A stretch of DNA of 64,000 bases from Cephalotus follicularis (Eukaryota > Streptophyta > Magnoliopsida > Oxalidales > Cephalotaceae), in the NCBI GenBank assembly GCA_001972305.1, contig BDDD01001980.1, positions 186,001-250,000 of the forward strand. Direction: 5' to 3'. This document shows, in pieces, positions 1 through 13,574 of this stretch; the first letter of the stretch is position 1; every line of letters begins with the position of its first letter. Made by a program: the position numbers and the translations under genes. The notes beneath the pieces were generated by a model. The model did no database searches and was not told the DNA's origin. It worked only from the letters and a program-made list of their open reading frames with translations.

Positions 1-1130
1 CTTTAAACCATTCCAAGTAAAACCCTTGAAGGAATCATTTACTCTATGTAAAACATGTTTATACAAGTTGAACTCATGCCTTGAAAGGCTCACAAGGAAG
101 AACGTTTGAGACAAACAAGTAAAAAGACTCAAATGAGCTATTTCAGAGGAAAACTCTGTTAATCATCAAATCTTAATCATTTTCAATCACTTCGTTAAAT
201 CCTTTGATAAACATGTTAAAATATGTTCAAACATGTTTTGAAGAATGATATTTGAGCATTGGAAGACTCCCATTAAAGACCGTGTGAGAAAACAAGTAAA
301 ACTCGCAAAACTAGATTTTTAGCTGAAAATTCTGCTCTATAGTCAACTACTGTACAAAGCAGTAATCGACTACCACCCATAACAAAATGGGCAGTTCACT
401 ACGGTACAAATAGGTAGTCGATTGCCTCGATTTGGAGCTCAAAAAAAATGAACCTTTTGTTTTAAACTCAAACCAAGCTAATTTTTGATTTTGCATTCTT
501 TTTCAAATATGTTTGAAACGAAATTTTGGAGACAAGATCTAGACATCTCTAGGGATGACATATCAGGAAATCAAGTCATTTGGACAATAAAAAAGCCACC
601 AAATTAAAAGGGCATAAACTAGATCTAGGAATCCAATTTTTAATAGAAATCCGTTTTAAACCAGTTCTACTTTTCCCTAATCACAATCATGCACACGTGC
701 TCATCAAAGAATGACAATTTATACATATATAAAAAATTTAAATAATTTCAAATGCATTATAGATGGAAAAATCTTACCAAAATCATTCTAAAGCTTTAAA
801 CCTTGAAAATTATCAGATAACAGAGAAAGTACACAAGTTATTAGCTCAATACACTTCCCCTTTATCCCTTGATGAAGAAAATATAAATGAACTTTTATTT
901 ATAGCTTTCCCGATTTTAAATCTCTATGTACAAAATACTCACAGCTCTCTTGGGAAACCTAATACCCCCATATTATCCCTCATGCATATAAAAAATATGA
1001 TGCACATATAGGTATATAAATACCTCAATAGCCACAACTCTTAGTAGTCATAAAATGCACACTTATGGGCAATTAATGCCCCAATTACCAAACAAACAAT
1101 TCATATAAACACTTAATATTCCATATGGGT
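1..1130 (-). repeat. Partial LTR-like repeat, antisense (retroelement LTR fragment)
   Basis: No gene is supported here. Read on the minus strand, the block resembles the 5' half of the Tekay-type LTRs elsewhere in the window. It has a segment near 770-805 (a TTGGTAAG-like splice-donor context after an AAGCTTTA stretch) that looks like the antisense LTR at 29761-29800. It also has a small cluster of GTCGA/GTCAACT-like motifs at 340-430, in the position where other LTRs here carry such clusters. The fragment is cut by the window edge, so no LTR end or target-site duplication can be shown. Family assignment is inference. Confidence 0.35.
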
Positions 1131-1639
1131 AATAAATACATCAATCCATAAAATATGAAAGCAACATATATTATATGTGCCATAATAAATATGGATTCTA
1201 AATGCAATATAAGAATCCGATGGATTTGAGGCCTTACAAAACTGTTGTCAGCCTGTAACCGGCTCATGAGCCGGACCGCATTTGGGGCCAGAACGTAAAG
1301 GTCCAGTCCCAGGTCAAGTAGCCCAAGCACGTCTGTTTCAAGGAAGTGTCTTCATACGATGCTAATTGGTGGCCCATATTTATATGTGTCCCCTCAAATT
1401 GAATCTAAATACCCAAACAGAAATTATTCTGAAGGTGAAACCTTGTCACTCGACACGGAAGACCAATTCGATTCTTGAAAGTCAATCATGTGCATAACCA
1501 TCTAAATTCCAATCTCAACGAGGATGTGGAAACGCCTCTGATGTCGCAGCCCATGGTATGGCCGAAGATCATGAATCCAGAATTGGTGGTAAGTCGAAGT
1601 CTTCTATTGTGCAAAAAAACATGGATGCTAGTTTTGTCA
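1131..1639. other. Non-coding flank of the hAT remnant
   Basis: This AT-rich stretch contains no supportable gene. A short GC-richer patch around 1250-1330, with an inverted CCGGCTCATGAGCCGG, may be hAT subterminal sequence. I could not find a terminal inverted repeat. Overlapping short ORFs on both strands show no recognisable domain. Confidence 0.4.
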
Positions 1640-2962
1640 ATGACGAACAATGCATATGATGTAAGGTATGCAACTCTAAATATTACGCTTACAAAAAGGG
1701 TGCTGACACCGGTAAATACACCAGACAATTAAAAACATGTTTACCAAAACATCGTATTGTGTATTCTAATGTAGCACAAGACCTGTTTACTTGTACCGGT
1801 CTGAGTAATTTTAAATATTCTCATGATGCACATAAGGAACGTTTAGTTGAATTTATTATATGTAATGAATTGTCATTTAGTGTAGTTGATCACCCGAAAT
1901 TTCGAGATTATGTACACTTTGGGATTAATCCACTTGCCAAAATGATATCTAAAGCCACTTTTCAAATGGACTGTTTTAAAAAAATGAAAACAGAAAAAAT
2001 GCTTTTGTTTAATTTATGTAAAGATGTAGATCTTATTGCACTTACGTTTGATGTATGGAACACAAATATGGATGGTAGTTATATTTGTATAACTACACAC
2101 TATGTTAATAGTAACTGGTTGTTACAAAAGAGAATAGTTTCATTTAGCATGTTTGAACACCCTCACGGTGGTGTGGATATAGCTAGAGCGACTGAAAACA
2201 CTGCACGTGAATGCGTGATTTATAATAAAATAATGTCTATTAGTTTTAATAATACTACTAATAATGATCATGCTATTAGGATTTTAGAAAGTGGTTTTAA
2301 TCCAATTTTAAAAGATCAATTGTTGATGTTAGATGTTTGTGTCACATAATTAACCCGATTGTGCAATATGGTTTGAAACATATTGTGCATGTAGTTGATA
2401 ATATTAGAAACTCGGTATGTTATATTAAATATTCTTCATCTAGAAAACCAGAATTTAAGAAGCTATGTATTGAACATAATTTGAAATATGATAGTCTATT
2501 AGTTAATGTGCAACATATGTGGAATTCTACCTATGAAATGTGTACATTAGCATATGCATAGTTACATATAGAGCACCTGTAACTGCATTTCAGTTAAAAT
2601 ATGTATCACACCTCACTTGCACTGAGCATAATTAGGATAATTGTTTATTAGTTTTAACTTTTTTTGCTAAGTAGATAAACTGACCAAACTTTTTTCTGGT
2701 CAATATTATGTAACTACAAACTTACTTTGTTTTAAGTTGTATGAAATATATTCCCTTTTTCAACAGTATAGAGATGACAATTAATTTTTTTTTATTGTAA
2801 TATGCTTGTATATGAAGGAAAAATTCCTTAAATATTTTGAGGAAATTCCACTGTTGTTTATGTTAGATGCAGTTTTAGATCCTAGAATTAAACTAGAAGA
2901 CTTACTTACTATACTGAAGGGGATAAAATCATGTTTGCCTGATAATTGTAGTTTATTGAATA
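1640..2962 (+). pseudogene. hAT-family transposase pseudogene, N-terminal and central part
   Basis: Remnant of a plant hAT (zf-BED / RICESLEEPER-like) transposase, which would cut and rejoin transposon ends in the nucleus. A BED-type zinc finger lies at about 1648-1745 with C-x2-C (CKVC) followed by a late Cys; the expected first His of the second pair reads as Gln. The same frame runs into the open stretch 1759-2349, with the hAT-like FDVWNTNMDGSYICITTHY segment. After a frameshift near 2340 it continues to 2561. Central hAT blocks reappear at 2685-2785 (FSGQYYVTTN) and 2811-2940 (LDAVLDPRIKLEDLL). Several stops and shifts make it non-functional. It is interrupted at about 2963, and the C-terminal dimerisation region is found again at 23517-23965. 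Confidence 0.75.
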
Positions 2963-2963
2963 T

Positions 2964-4225
2964 TGTTGGGTTTTATAAACCCTAATTATTTTAAAAAAAA
3001 ATATTGATTTTGATGATAACAAAGTTTTAGATGGTTATAAATTGTTTCTAAATGAATAATTACAAAAATATGATTAAGAAGATAAAAGTGTTTGATTACA
3101 AAGTGGTTGAATTGATCAAAAGCAAAATTATACTTACTTGGACTAAACACGTTGGTGCCTTCTTAAAATGAGGTCGATGTGCTAGTAATATTTGAATTAT
3201 ACCAGTGTACAAAGTATGGATAGGTTGGCATCCAAAGAAAATAAAGTCAACGTTCAAAGTTTCTAAATCTAAAGTCAAGTCAACCTTGAAAGACCAAATC
3301 GACGTATACAGATGAAGTCAACATAATTGATGCACAAAATTTAGTAGAAACTCAAAATTCCCAAGTCGACGTCTTATAGACAAATTGGGAATTTAAACTC
3401 AAAAAGTCGACACTTATAATGAACAAGTCGACATACTGAGTTTTGCTCCTATTCAAAGGTAATCAAGTAAGGGCAGGTCGACGTCTTATGATGAACAGAT
3501 CAATGTGCTAGGTTTGTATCTTATATAAGTTGATCAATTTGAGATTATATTCAAGATAGGTAGATGTCTGGTGCCAAGTCAGAAACAAATCATCGTATTA
3601 GTGAAAGAGGTCGATGTCTTAGAATGCAGAAAACAAGCAAAGACTAATCATCTGGATTCTTGATTCAAACGCTCACAACGTCTAGAAGACATATATGAAG
3701 TATATATTAAAGCTACTTAGTAGATTTTAAACAATATTTGACAACTTTGACAAGTTCTTGACCAGATTACAACATCCTGAGTCAAAATCATCAAGAATTC
3801 TCAAAAAGTCATACTACACTAAAAAAACATACATTTTTTATAATAAGTAATTGAGTGTTTGAGAGCTATACATTTGTGCCATATATGACCTATTGTGAGG
3901 TTTTCAAATATAACCAAAACATTTATACTTCTCTGCATTTATAATCAAGAGGAGTGAACTCTTGATAGGTTTTGAGTGAAGAAGCCTTGTGGTTGAGGTC
4001 AATCACTAAATGTGTAACATGTTACGATATATACTATGAAACCAAATCGAGATTTTATTAAGGTGAATACTAGTGGAAACTCAATGAGGTCTTTAGAAAA
4101 AGTGAACGTAGAAAAGAATTAAGCCTAACCACTCTAAAGCTGAGTTTGCATCCTTCTCACTTTTTCTCCTTATTTTTAGTAATTTACTTTGTTTATTTGG
4201 TTGATTGTATTGCACATTGGGTGAC
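2964..4225 (+). repeat. Ty1/copia-type (Sirevirus-like) LTR fragment
   Basis: It begins TGTTGGG, soon followed by TTTTGATGATAACAAAG, a common opening of Sirevirus-like copia LTRs. Its 3' half parallels the solo LTR at 58183-59317: both contain GAGGTCAATCAC, then GTGTAAC, then CTAGTGGAAACTCAA, then AACCACTCTAAA followed by GTTTGCA. The middle carries repeated GTCGAC/GTCGATGT units (about 3250-3620). The end is lost where Tekay LTR sequence begins near 4225, so no 3' terminus or target-site duplication can be shown. There is no coding capacity. Confidence 0.6.
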
Positions 4226-6591
4226 TATTTTATTTTAATTTCAAATTTAATGTATATTGTACAAATGATGAATAAATTATACATTAATTTGAAATTAATG
4301 CCTATTTATCCATTGATTAAGCTAATTGTTGTTATTGAATTAAATCGAGGGCTTAATTGTATGATATTAGGACTAAATTGAATAAATTGTAAAATAATTG
4401 CAAGAAACTTAAATAACAGAAATTGGCACCAAACCGTCGACGCCAAGGGAGAAAGCAGCAACGCTTTGTGCTTAACCGTCGACGCCAAGGAGCATATCGT
4501 CGATGCTTTGCACGCAGACAGGTGTGTGATACATGTTGATTGAAACAGAGCAGTGGCGCAAATGTTTTCTTTACAAGGCAGGTGTCCTAGAACGTGTTAA
4601 GCAATGCCCAACGTGTCACCAGCTGCTAGCTAAGAGTGATATCAGTGTCTTCAACCCCTGTAACCTGCAAAATTGTAAGAAAACAGAAAAGAAAAAAGAA
4701 AAATTGTAAGAAAACAATGAGTAAGAGAGAAAAAAGAAAATGCAGAGATTTGAGTTGATGGAATTGATGAATCACTAAAGGAAAATTCGTTTATAACGGA
4801 TTTTAGAGTGATCTGAGAGTTAGAAAACATTGTGAAAAAGAGGAATCATCTACTGTGATGAGTTCATGCAAGGAAGGGAGTTTCAAAGTTGGAAATTGGA
4901 AGCTTAAATTTTACTGGTAAGCTTCTAAATAAAATTCAGTGTTAGTATTATAGTAATCTGTTATATATACATACTAATTCCTGTTATATATCTATTGTTA
5001 ACATACAAACATAGATAGAATTCTGGAATTGGAAGTTGAATTGAATTGGTGGAGTATTGGAACTCCAAAGAGAAGAATCGATCAATTGATTTTGGGATAG
5101 CGTTTGAGGTAGGATTTATGACATGTTTTTGAAGATATAGCATGTATATTGTGTTAAGATGGTTTATATCGGATTGCATGTTGATTTAGATTGAATTGAA
5201 AGATTGAAATTGCATGCTATGTTACTGTGAATCGCCTGATCGATAGAAACCGCCGATGCTTTAGTAATAACAGTCGACGCTTAAGGTGAAATTGTCGATG
5301 CTTTAATTGCAATTTCATCGACGCTTAAGGAGGGATACCGTCGACGCTTTGGGAAGAAACTGTCGGTGCTTTAATAGAAACTGTCACGCTTAAGTGCCTG
5401 TTTCATGTTCAATTCTCCTGATTACACTGGCTTCCATATGGGATGATTCCAACAATCAGTCATTGCCATGTGTAGTCAAATTATAGGAATTGAATAACTT
5501 AATCACTACTGTTTTGATTCTTATAAATTGGTTGTTAATCCACTGTTTGATCCTTGAACTGCTAATGAATGTACTATATTATGCATTGCATATTACCACT
5601 GTTATAGATATATATTATATCTACAAAAGTAATTTCTATAAATAATATTGTTAAATAAATTCAAGAATTGAGTTAAGAAGTTTAAAAGGATTTCAAGGAC
5701 TGAGTGCTATATGCACAATTAAATGTTTCTACTGTACTGTTTTCTCAAAATGAGAAATACTGAACTGTTTTTTTGTTTTCTCTACAAAAGAGAACCACTG
5801 TTATATTACATTATATATTTAATAACTGTATTATACTATTTGTGATTGATAGTCTGATGGTCTTGTGATCAGAGTGTATCACGGACTACAGAGGTGGGCC
5901 TAAGTGCTAGGAATTGGCTAGAGCTTATACACCAAAATTATCTGTAATGCAGATTGTGACTGTTAATTGCCCTCTAAGTGCCGGCAATACTGTTTACCTT
6001 TTCTGTCATCATCGGAGTGTATGGTGATAGTTAGGTTGTGCATCATTGGGGCTAGGAGGTAGCGACGTATGACACCTACTACTGGTCTTCAGACAATTGT
6101 ACTGTTTGTACCCTTTGTGGTATTCTTGATATCTGTCTGATTGTAACCACTTGGCATGGTTGCTTATATATATATATATATATATAGATAGATAGATATC
6201 TACTGCACTGAAATATCGACTGTCATGCATGATTACATTTATATATTCATTTTCATGCATATTTCCTACTTAGTCGAGTAGACAAAAGTCTAATACCTAC
6301 AATTTTATATTAACGAAGGAAGTTTGTGGACGTGCTACTAAAGTTGTTCTTGAAGGTTTTTCTTAAGGCTGTAATTTGCAATAAAGTCGTACCCCCTGTT
6401 ATGTTTACATTTCCAGTATGCAATATATAACTTTGTATTGTATCAGTTTAAGCATGTAGTATAGGCTGCATGTGTATACTTTCGAATAATCCAGTATATT
6501 TGAATGCTTCCGCAAATGTTAAGAATTTAATTAATGGGTAAATACTAGATTAATTGGTTAACCATGTGTTAAATAAAAGAGGGGTGTGACA
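4225..6591 (+). repeat. Tekay-type Ty3 LTR, copy 1 (5' end truncated)
   Basis: First of three closely similar LTRs (others at 10993-16473 and 21158-23516). The 3' end is exact: it finishes GGGGTGTGACA at 6591 and is followed by a tRNA-Met-type primer binding site. The 5' terminus TGTAATA is missing and homology starts around 4225-4240. Two clusters of GTCGACGC/GTCGATGC motifs lie at 4436-4510 and 5248-5395. A TA microsatellite is at 6167-6185. Between the clusters, ACTGGTAAGCTTC at about 4914 could be a leader-intron splice donor (inference). Confidence 0.85.
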
Positions 6592-6595
6592 AGCA

Positions 6596-6607
6596 TGGTA
6601 TCAGAGC
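6596..6607 (+). promoter_or_regulatory. Primer binding site, tRNA-Met type
   Basis: TGGTATCAGAGC lies four bases after the LTR terminus. It is complementary to the 3' end of plant initiator tRNA-Met and is the usual minus-strand primer site of Tekay and many copia elements. Confidence 0.9.
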
Positions 6608-6702
6608 TTATATAAATTATAAGCTATCGTTGGGATACTATCCTCGATAATTAAGTGAATTGTTTCCTCATGATTAACATCATACTCCTTATAGTAAACA
6701 TA

Positions 6703-8190
6703 ATGGATCACTGAAGAGATAGAAGGGGAAGGCCTAGAACCGAAGAAGGAGGAAATGCCCCGCAAGCGAATGAAGGGAGGAGTGCATTATATCACATGGC
6801 TGATCTTTTCCAATAATGGATGCAAGCCAATGCGGCGAATATGGCAGAGTTACGACATCTGTATGAAACTAATCAAGCATACTAGCAGGCTCTTGAAGTT
6901 TATCATGCTGGTGGATGTGGGAGAAATTTGGAGAGATTCATGAGGCAGAATCCTCCGATGTTCAAGGGTAAACTTGATGCCACGATGGCGGCACAATGGA
7001 TGAAGGATATGGAAAAGATATTTGTTGCACTCAAGTGTACTGATGAACAAAAGCTAAACTTTGTAATTTACCGCTTATGGGGAGAGGCTACCCATTAGTG
7101 GGAGATGATTGAGGCAAAGTGGGTATCTCTGGATCTCGATAGGACTTGGGACAGATTCTAGTTCGAGTTCTCTGAAACTTTTGTTCCACAGATGGAACGT
7201 GATAGAAGCGAGACAGAACTTTTGGAGTTACGTCACAGAGATATGACGGTAGCTCAATATCAGACCAGATTCATTGAGCTGGTAAGGCACGCGCCCTATT
7301 TGGTAGAGGGTAAATCCAGGAAGATAAGAAGGTTCTTAAAAGGCTTGAGGCCTGATATCAAATCTAAACTGGTTGTACTGTAGCTGAATTCTTTTATAGA
7401 TGTTACTGAGAAGGCAAGAATTCTAGAGGCTTATGCTAATGAACGGAGGATGGAGAGATCTCGTGGTTCTCATTCGAGACCTGCTTCTTCATACCGACAG
7501 GGAAGTAATAATCTTGCTGGGTCATCTAAATCTGTTACTAAGGGACAAGGAGGTTCTCGACGAAATACTTCTCGTACAAGATCTCTTAATCGAGGAAGTA
7601 AATAGAGTTCTGGAGGATGCAGTTTCTGTGTTATTTAGAATCATCACGAGAGTGTGTGCTGGAAGAGACTGGGGAAATGTTTGAGATGTGGCTCACAAGA
7701 GCATCAGTTGAAAGATTGTCCGTCAGTGAGAGAACAAGCACGCGGACAACAAGGAAGTGTTGGAGCTAGTGGAAGTGGTACGACTGGTCAACCACGAAGG
7801 GATACTGGAAAGGGAATTGTGAAAGGTAGAGTTTATACTTTATCTAAAGAAGACTTTCCAGAGTCTACATCTGTTGTGGGAGGTTACATTTTCGTATATG
7901 GTATATTAGCTCGCGTATTGATTGATCCGGGAGCTACACATTCATTCATTGCATCATATTTTATTGGTAACTTGCATTGTGTGACTTCTTATTTACCATA
8001 TGTGTTGGAGGTGAATACTCCAACTGGAGACTGCTTGTTGACTGACACAGTGACAAATAACTGTGAGATCATGATAGTCGGGGTTCGCTATTCGCTGATC
8101 TGATTGTATTGCCAATCTGAGATTTTGATGTCATCTTGGGAATGGACTGACTCTATGTCTATCGAGCTTGTGTTGACTATTACAATAAGG
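6703..8190 (+). pseudogene. Tekay chromovirus gag and protease, copy 1 (broken)
   Basis: Gag-protease part of a Ty3 polyprotein. The ATG at 6703 is followed almost at once by a stop, and many more interrupt the frame, mostly changes such as CAG to TAG or TGG to TAG/TGA. Recognisable pieces are the capsid-like region (about 6800-7400), a basic Ser/Arg-rich stretch, two CCHC knuckles (the first holds an internal stop; the second, CLRCGSQEHQLKDC, is at 7678-7719) and an aspartic protease with LIDPGATHSF near 7918. A one-base shift near 8090 separates the protease end from reverse transcriptase. Copy 2 at 16576-18060 is collinear and nearly identical. Confidence 0.85.
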
Positions 8191-9700
8191 TGGTGACCTT
8201 CTGTTTGTCAAATCAAACTGTATTCCAATTCGTGGGAGAGAAGAGTACTTCTACTCCGATTGTTTCTTTTGCTCGAGCGAATAAATATCTCGAGAAAGGG
8301 TGTGAAGATTACTTGGCGTATGTGGTGAAAGAAATGAAAGGTATGCCTAGTTTGGAACATATTCCAGTTGTCTATGAATTTCCTTATGTGTTTCCAGCAT
8401 ATCTTGTTTCACTGCCACCGGAAAGAGATATGGAGTTCAGTATTGAATTAATGCCAGGAACTGCTCCTATTTCCAAAGCTCCATATAGAATGGCTCCTGC
8501 TGAATTAAAGGATTTAAAGATTCAATTTCAAGATTATCTTGACAAGGGATTTATTAGACAGAGTGTATCACCGTGGGGACCACCGGTGTTGTTCGTAAAG
8601 AAGAATGATGGATCAATGTGATTATGCATTGATTATCGGTTGTTGAATCAAGTGACTGTGAAGAACAAGTATCCTCTTTCACATATTGAGGAGTTGTTCG
8701 ATCAATTACAAGATTCAACTGTGTTCTCTAAACTTGACTTGAGGACAGGCTATCATCAGTTGAGGATTCGTAAGGGTGATGTCGAGAAGACTGCTTTTCG
8801 AACCAGATTTGGACACTATGAGTTCCTGATATTGTTGTTTGGTTTGACGAATGCCCCTGCAGCATTCATGTGTTTAATGAACCGGGTATTTCAACCCTAT
8901 CTGGATCAATTTGTTGTGATATTTTTAGATGACATCCTGATATATTCGAAGAGAATTGAGGATCATATGCAGCATCTAAGTATTGTGTTGCAAACTCTTT
9001 GGAAGGAGAGCTTATTTGCTAAATTCAGTAAGTGTGAATTTTGGCTAGATCGTGTGACTTTCCTTGGTCATATTGTATCTAGTGAAGGGTTATTTGTTGA
9101 TCCTTCAAAGATTGAAAGTATTGTGAATTAGCCACAACTGAAGAATAACACTGAAGTTCATAGCTTTTTGGGATTGGTAGGTTATTATCAGAGATTCATT
9201 GAAGGATTTTCCAAGATTGCTAGTCTGTTGACTCGTTTGACTTAGAAGAAATCAAGTTTTGATTGGGATGATGCTTGTGAAGCAAGCTTTTAGGAATTGA
9301 AGAGTCGGTTGATTTCGGCTCTTGTTTTGGAATTACCTGAGGGTAATGAAGACTTTACTGTATACAGTGATGCTTCTGGGATAGGCTTGGGATGTGTTCT
9401 CATGCAACGTGGTTGAGTAATTGCTTATGCATCGAGGAAGTTAAAACCGTATGAGGAGAACTATCCTATACATGGTCTTGAATTAGCTGCCATAGTGTTT
9501 GCCTTGCAGAAATGGAGACATTATCTCTATGGTACTTAATTTGAGATATTTACCGATCACAAAAGTCTGAAGTATTTATTCTCTTAGAAGGAGTTGAATA
9601 TGAGACAAAGAAGGTGGGTTGAATTCTTCAACGATTATAACTGCAATATTCAATACCACTTAGGGAAAGCGAATATTGTTACGGATGCCTTGAGTCTCAA
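8190..9700 (+). pseudogene. Tekay reverse transcriptase-RNase H, copy 1 (broken)
   Basis: The RT domain runs from about 8400 to 9130 and includes [10 protein letters not shown] and the active-site motif FLDDILIYS. RNase H follows at about 9340-9700 with FTVYSDASG and an [16 protein letters not shown] block. In-frame stops lie at 8619-8621, 9129-9131, 9291-9293, 9414-9416 and 9585-9587. All five are also present at the matching places in copy 2. The enzyme would copy element RNA into DNA in cytoplasmic particles; this copy cannot encode it. Confidence 0.88.
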
Positions 9701-10992
9701 AGCAATGATTGCTGATGCGATGGTCTCGCAGTGGAAACTACTGGAGGATTTTCGGAGATGGAATATGTTCATGGTTTCTAGAGGTGTTATTGTTGCAAGT
9801 CTTAGAGCACAACCAGAACTTCTTGATCGCATCAAGAATGCTCAGTTCAGTGATACGGAGTTATGGAGCATTCGTGCGAATTTAGAATCAGATCGTAACT
9901 CTGATTTCTCCATACATACTGATGGTATATTGAGTTCCGAGGAAGAGTATGTGTTCCAGATGACGAGAGTTTAAAAGATGAGCTATGGCAACAAACTCAT
10001 AAATCCCATTACAGTATTCATCTGGGAAGCTCAAAGATGTGGCATGATCTGAAAGGAAACTATTTGTGGAGTGGCATGAAGAGAGATATTGCCGAATTCG
10101 TAGCCAGATGTTTGACTTGCCAGAGAGTCAAGGCAGAACATCAGAAACCTGTAGGATTGTTACAATCCTTACCAGTGGTAGAATGGAAGTGGGGACACGT
10201 AAGCATGAATTTTGTGTCAGATTTGCCGAGATCACAGACTCTCCATGCAGCATTTTGGGTTGTTGTAGACAGACTCACCAAGTCTGCTCACTTTCTTCCA
10301 ATGAATATGACATATTCTATTGAGAAGTTAGCTCGGCTATACATTCGGGAGATTATGAAGTTGCATGGAGTACCAGTTAGTATTGTTTGTGACCGTGATG
10401 CAAGGTTTACTTCGAGATTCTGGAGGAAGTTTAAGCAGCTATGGGAATAACCTTGAATTTTAGTACTGCATTTCATCCACAGACTGATGGACAGTCTGAG
10501 CGTACCATTCAAACTCTAGAAGATATGCTCTGGGCTTGTGTGATTGATTTTGCTAGAAGTTGGGAGAATCATATTCTGCTTATTGAATTCTCCTACAACA
10601 ACAATTATCATTCTATCATAGGAATGACTCCTTATGAAGCCTTATACGGGAGGAAATGCAGATCTCCTATTTGCTGGGATGAAGTGGGTGAAGGACAGGT
10701 ATTGGGACCTGACATTGTCTAAGAAACTACTGATAAGGTTATGATAGTCAAGAAAAGGTTACTTGATGCTCATAGTTGGCAAAAGAGTTATGCCAATAGA
10801 ATAAGACGGAAGTTGGAGTTTGAGAAGGGAGATCGTGTTTTTCTAAGAATCTCAACTTCGAAAGGGATATCCAGATTTGGCCAAAAAGGAAAATTAGCTC
10901 CACGGTATATCAGACCATATGAGATATTAGAGAGAGTTGGAGAAGTAGCGTATCAAATAGCGTTACCACCTAAGCTATCAATGTACACAATG
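9700..10992 (+). pseudogene. Tekay integrase, copy 1, C-terminus deleted
   Basis: The integrase contains an N-terminal HHCC zinc domain (about 9990-10130, ending CLTCQRVK) and the catalytic core with conserved Asp (VCDRDARF, about 10387) and Glu in the [10 protein letters not shown] block (about 10480). One-base deletions relative to copy 2 fall near 9933 and 10434. A stop at 10720-10722 is shared with copy 2. The reading ends abruptly at about 10992, where LTR-like TGTAATACCCCG begins. About 300 bp present in copy 2, encoding the chromodomain and containing the polypurine tract, are missing. Confidence 0.85.
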
Positions 10993-13574
10993 TGTAATAC
11001 CCCGCTTGTCCGTGTGTAAAAATTTCGGGCTTTTTAATTTATTTTGGTATGTGGACTACCATTTTTTGGACTGTTTTATGTGGGTTTGGCTGTTTGATGC
11101 CAACCTTTATATGATAGTATGAGTGTAAGTAAATAAGAAAAATTATTTTTATTATTATTTTTTTTCTTTTAAACCAGTTTTTATTTTAATAAAAATTTCA
11201 AATTTAATGTATATTGTACAAATGATGAATAAATTATACATTAATTTGAAATTAATGCCTATTTATCCATTGATTAAGCTAATTGTTGTTATTGAATTAA
11301 ATTGAGGGCTTAATTGTATGATATTATGACTAAATTGAATAAATTGTAAAATAATTGCAAGAAACTTAAATAACAGAAATTGGCGCCAAACCGTCGACGC
11401 CAAGGGAGACAGCAGCAACGCTTTGTGCTTAACCGTCGACGCCAAGAAGCATACCGTCGACACTTTGCACGCAAACAGGTGTGTGCTACATGTCGATTGA
11501 AACAAAGCAGTGGCGCAAATGTTTTCTTTACAAGGCAGGTGTCCTAGAACATGTTAAGCAATGCCGAACGTGTCACCAGCTGCTAGCTAAGAGTGATATC
11601 AGTGTCTTCAACACCTGTAACTTGCAAAATTGTAAGAAAACAGAAAAGAAAAAACAAAAACTATAAGAAAACAATGAGTAAGAGAGAGAAAAGAAAATGC
11701 CAGAGATTTGAGTTGATGGAATTGATGAATCACTGAAGGAAAATTCGTTTATAACGGATGTTAGAGTGATCTGAGAGTTAGAAAACATTGTGGAAAAGAG
11801 GAATCATCTACTGTGCTGAGTTCATGCAAGGAAGGGAGTTTCAAAGTTGAAAATTGGAAGCTTAAATTTTACTGGTAAGCTTCTAAATCAAATTCAGTGT
11901 TAGTATTATAGTAATCAGTTATATATACATACTAATTCCTGTTATATATCTACTGTTAATATACAAACATAGATTGAATTCTGGAATTGGAAGTTGAATT
12001 GAATTGGTGGAGTATTGGAACTCCAAAGAGAAGAATCAATCAATTGATTTTGGGATAGCGGTTGAGGTAGGATTTATGACATGTTTTTGAAGATATAGCA
12101 TGTATATTGTGTTAAGATGGTTTATATCGGATTGCATGTTGATCTAGATTGAATTGAAAGATTGAAATTGCATGCTATGTTACTGTGAATCGCCTGATCG
12201 ATAGAAACCGTCGACGTTTTAGTAGTAACAGTCGACGCTTAAGGTGAAATTGTCGATGCTTTAAGTGAAATTTCATCGACGCTTAAGGAGGGATACCGTC
12301 GACGCTTTAAATAAACTGTCGACGCTTTGGGAAGAAACTGTCGGTGCTTTAATAGAAACTGTCGACGCTTAAGTGCCTGCTTCATGTTCAATTCTCCTGA
12401 TTACACTGGCTTCCATATGGGATGATTCCAACAATCAGTCATTGCCATGTGTAGTCAAATTATAGGAATTGAATAACTTAATCACTACTGTTTTGATTCT
12501 TATAAATTGGTTGTTAATCCACTGTTTGATCCTTGAACTGCTAATGAATGTATTATTATGCATTGCATATTACCACTGTTATAGATATATATTATATCTA
12601 CCAAAGCATTTTCTATAAATAATACTGTTCAATAAATTCAAGAATTGAGTTAACAAGTTTAAAAGGATTTCAAGGATTGAGTGCTATATGCACAATTAAA
12701 TGTTTCTACTGTACTGTTTTCTCAAAATGAGAAATACTGAACTGTTTTACTGTTTTCTCTACAAAAGAGAACCACTGTTATATTACTGTAACGCCCGGGG
12801 TTTTTGTAAAGATGTAATGTTGTATTTCTAATGTAATTTTACACGTTGAGTTAATGAGAATTGTGTTTTTCCCCTTTGGTGTGTTGGAAGTTGCAAGAGG
12901 AAGTGTGTTAGTGTGTTTTTGTACAGGGGGCAGCCGACTGGACTCCCCTGGTGAGGGCGGCAGCCAGCTGCTGTGAGGAAGCAGCCGGCTGGTGAGGGTG
13001 TCGGCAGAAACAGTCGACTGCCAAGTCATGACAGCCGACTGCCAGGCGCCAGACAGCCCACGTGCCGTCATCCTCGAAGTGATAAAAGTGGGGGTTTTGG
13101 TTTATTTGGGCAGATGACAGAGAGAGGGGCCGGGTTCCACTCTTAAAAACACAAGTTTTCCTCTCCAAATCTCCATCTTTCTCAGTGGATTCAAGAGTGT
13201 TTTGGGAGTAGAGAAAATGGAGTGAAAGTGTGTGTGTTGTGAATATACGGAGCTTTGTGTTGAACCGTGGACTTGGAGGCTTGGGCAGTGGAGGAATCGG
13301 ACCAGTGGAGGCTGCTGGACGGGTTCGGGAGTGCAAGGACCTCGGATCCGGGACTTAAAGAGGTGGATTGCAACTCCTAACTTGGAGTTCTAAGGTAGGG
13401 GAAAGCTGTAATTGTGATTTAAGTCAATTATAAATGATGCTCATGAGTGAAATGCATGTGTTATACTGTGATAAAAGCATGAATGTGTATTGTGGTAATA
13501 GTGCTTTGTGGTTTGGTTGGTTTAATGTGGATTGAAATGTGTGATTTCTGTTGTTTTTGGGCACTGCTCGTAGG

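Noticed and set aside
763-1011. 82-residue ORF near the window start
   Set aside because: Low-complexity AT-rich composition in a region that looks like an antisense LTR; no domain.
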